A DNA stretch of 64,000 bases, from contig CALFEQ010000179.1 in NCBI GenBank assembly GCA_937949945.1, positions 74,787 through 138,786 on the forward strand, written 5' to 3'. The DNA is from an uncultured Myxococcales bacterium. Its GTDB lineage: Bacteria; Myxococcota_A; Polyangia; Polyangiales; Polyangiaceae. Positions within the stretch are counted from its first letter, which is position 1. Every line of letters starts with the position of its first letter. Positions 63,940-64,000 of this stretch are shown piece after piece. Under the pieces are notes generated by a model, which did not search any database, was not told where the DNA came from, and was given only the letters and a program-made list of their open reading frames with translations. Position numbers and translations under genes: made by a program.

Positions 63940-63979
63940 ATAACCCGGCGGGTTATAGGCGTTTCGGCAGGGGCCGCAA
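63940..63979 (-). promoter_or_regulatory. Promoter with palindromic operator before yceD
   Basis: On the minus strand a -35-like TTGCGG (63974-63979), 16-base spacer and TATAAC (five of six, 63952-63957) form a promoter. The 17-bp palindrome ATAACCCGGCGGGTTAT (63940-63956) overlaps the -10 and the expected start site, the right place for a repressor. Its distance to the yceD ATG is 13 bases. Confidence 0.6.
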
Positions 63980-63989
63980 GCCCGAGCTA

Positions 63990-64000
63990 TCAGTCCTCAG
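63990..64000. repeat. AGTCCTC heptad remnant at the window edge
   Basis: TCAGTCCTCAG begins at the right edge and is cut by the end of the window. It is likely the left arm of another heptad element. Confidence 0.55.

Overview
The window is a high-GC chromosomal segment with long, densely packed genes. Lipoproteins are abundant, many genes start with GTG, and there is a Ser/Thr kinase-FHA protein, an FHA-CpaF-like protein and a very large multi-PAS hybrid histidine kinase. Together with the gene set this fits a Myxococcota (deltaproteobacterial) genome, most likely Polyangiales. That placement is inferred from gene style and was not tested by a search.

Layout. 0-7 kb: a lipoprotein coupled to a large secreted DUF3857/transglutaminase-like protein, then two single-pass membrane proteins. 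7.7-9 kb: NADP-type isocitrate dehydrogenase. 9.3-13.3 kb: an accessory patch of four related concanavalin-like lipoproteins, one frameshifted, separated by copies of one intergenic repeat element. 13.3-19 kb: a five-gene leftward operon for 2-aminoethylphosphonate synthesis (PEP mutase fused to a nucleotidyltransferase, phosphonopyruvate decarboxylase, AEP transaminase) and its probable activation and transfer to a lipid or glycan (CDP-alcohol phosphatidyltransferase, second nucleotidyltransferase). 19-33.5 kb: a metallophosphoesterase, mdh, sucCD, an FAD oxidoreductase, ndk, dapD-dapE, paired SH3-like lipoproteins and a HEAT-repeat protein. 33.6-43 kb: alaS, a kinase-FHA-degenerate GGDEF protein, purF, a duplicated NTF2-like protein and HMG-CoA lyase. 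43-54 kb: a DUF192 lipoprotein, cyclophilin lipoprotein, PEBP lipoprotein, a GT-C-like membrane protein, an FHA plus CpaF-like pseudo-ATPase and a hybrid kinase. 54-64 kb, all leftward: yceD-rpmF-fabH-(two lipoproteins)-fabD-fabG-acpP-fabF-rpiB-nrdR-ribD-def.

How genes work together. icd, mdh and sucCD are TCA-cycle steps. dapD and dapE are consecutive steps of the succinylase lysine/peptidoglycan route. The fab cluster is a nearly complete type II fatty-acid elongation set, led by a promoter that overlaps a 17-bp palindrome. The phosphonate operon can be read as one pathway from PEP to a CMP-activated phosphonate and then a membrane acceptor.

The most unusual signal is non-coding. Seven-base tandem repeats of two kinds (AGTCCTC and AGGCTCC in the sense direction) lie just after the stop codons of about a dozen unrelated genes, always in sense orientation. 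They often pair with an inverted arm across 190-300 bp, and four copies belong to one longer homologous element. No tRNA, rRNA, CRISPR array or transposase gene was recognised.
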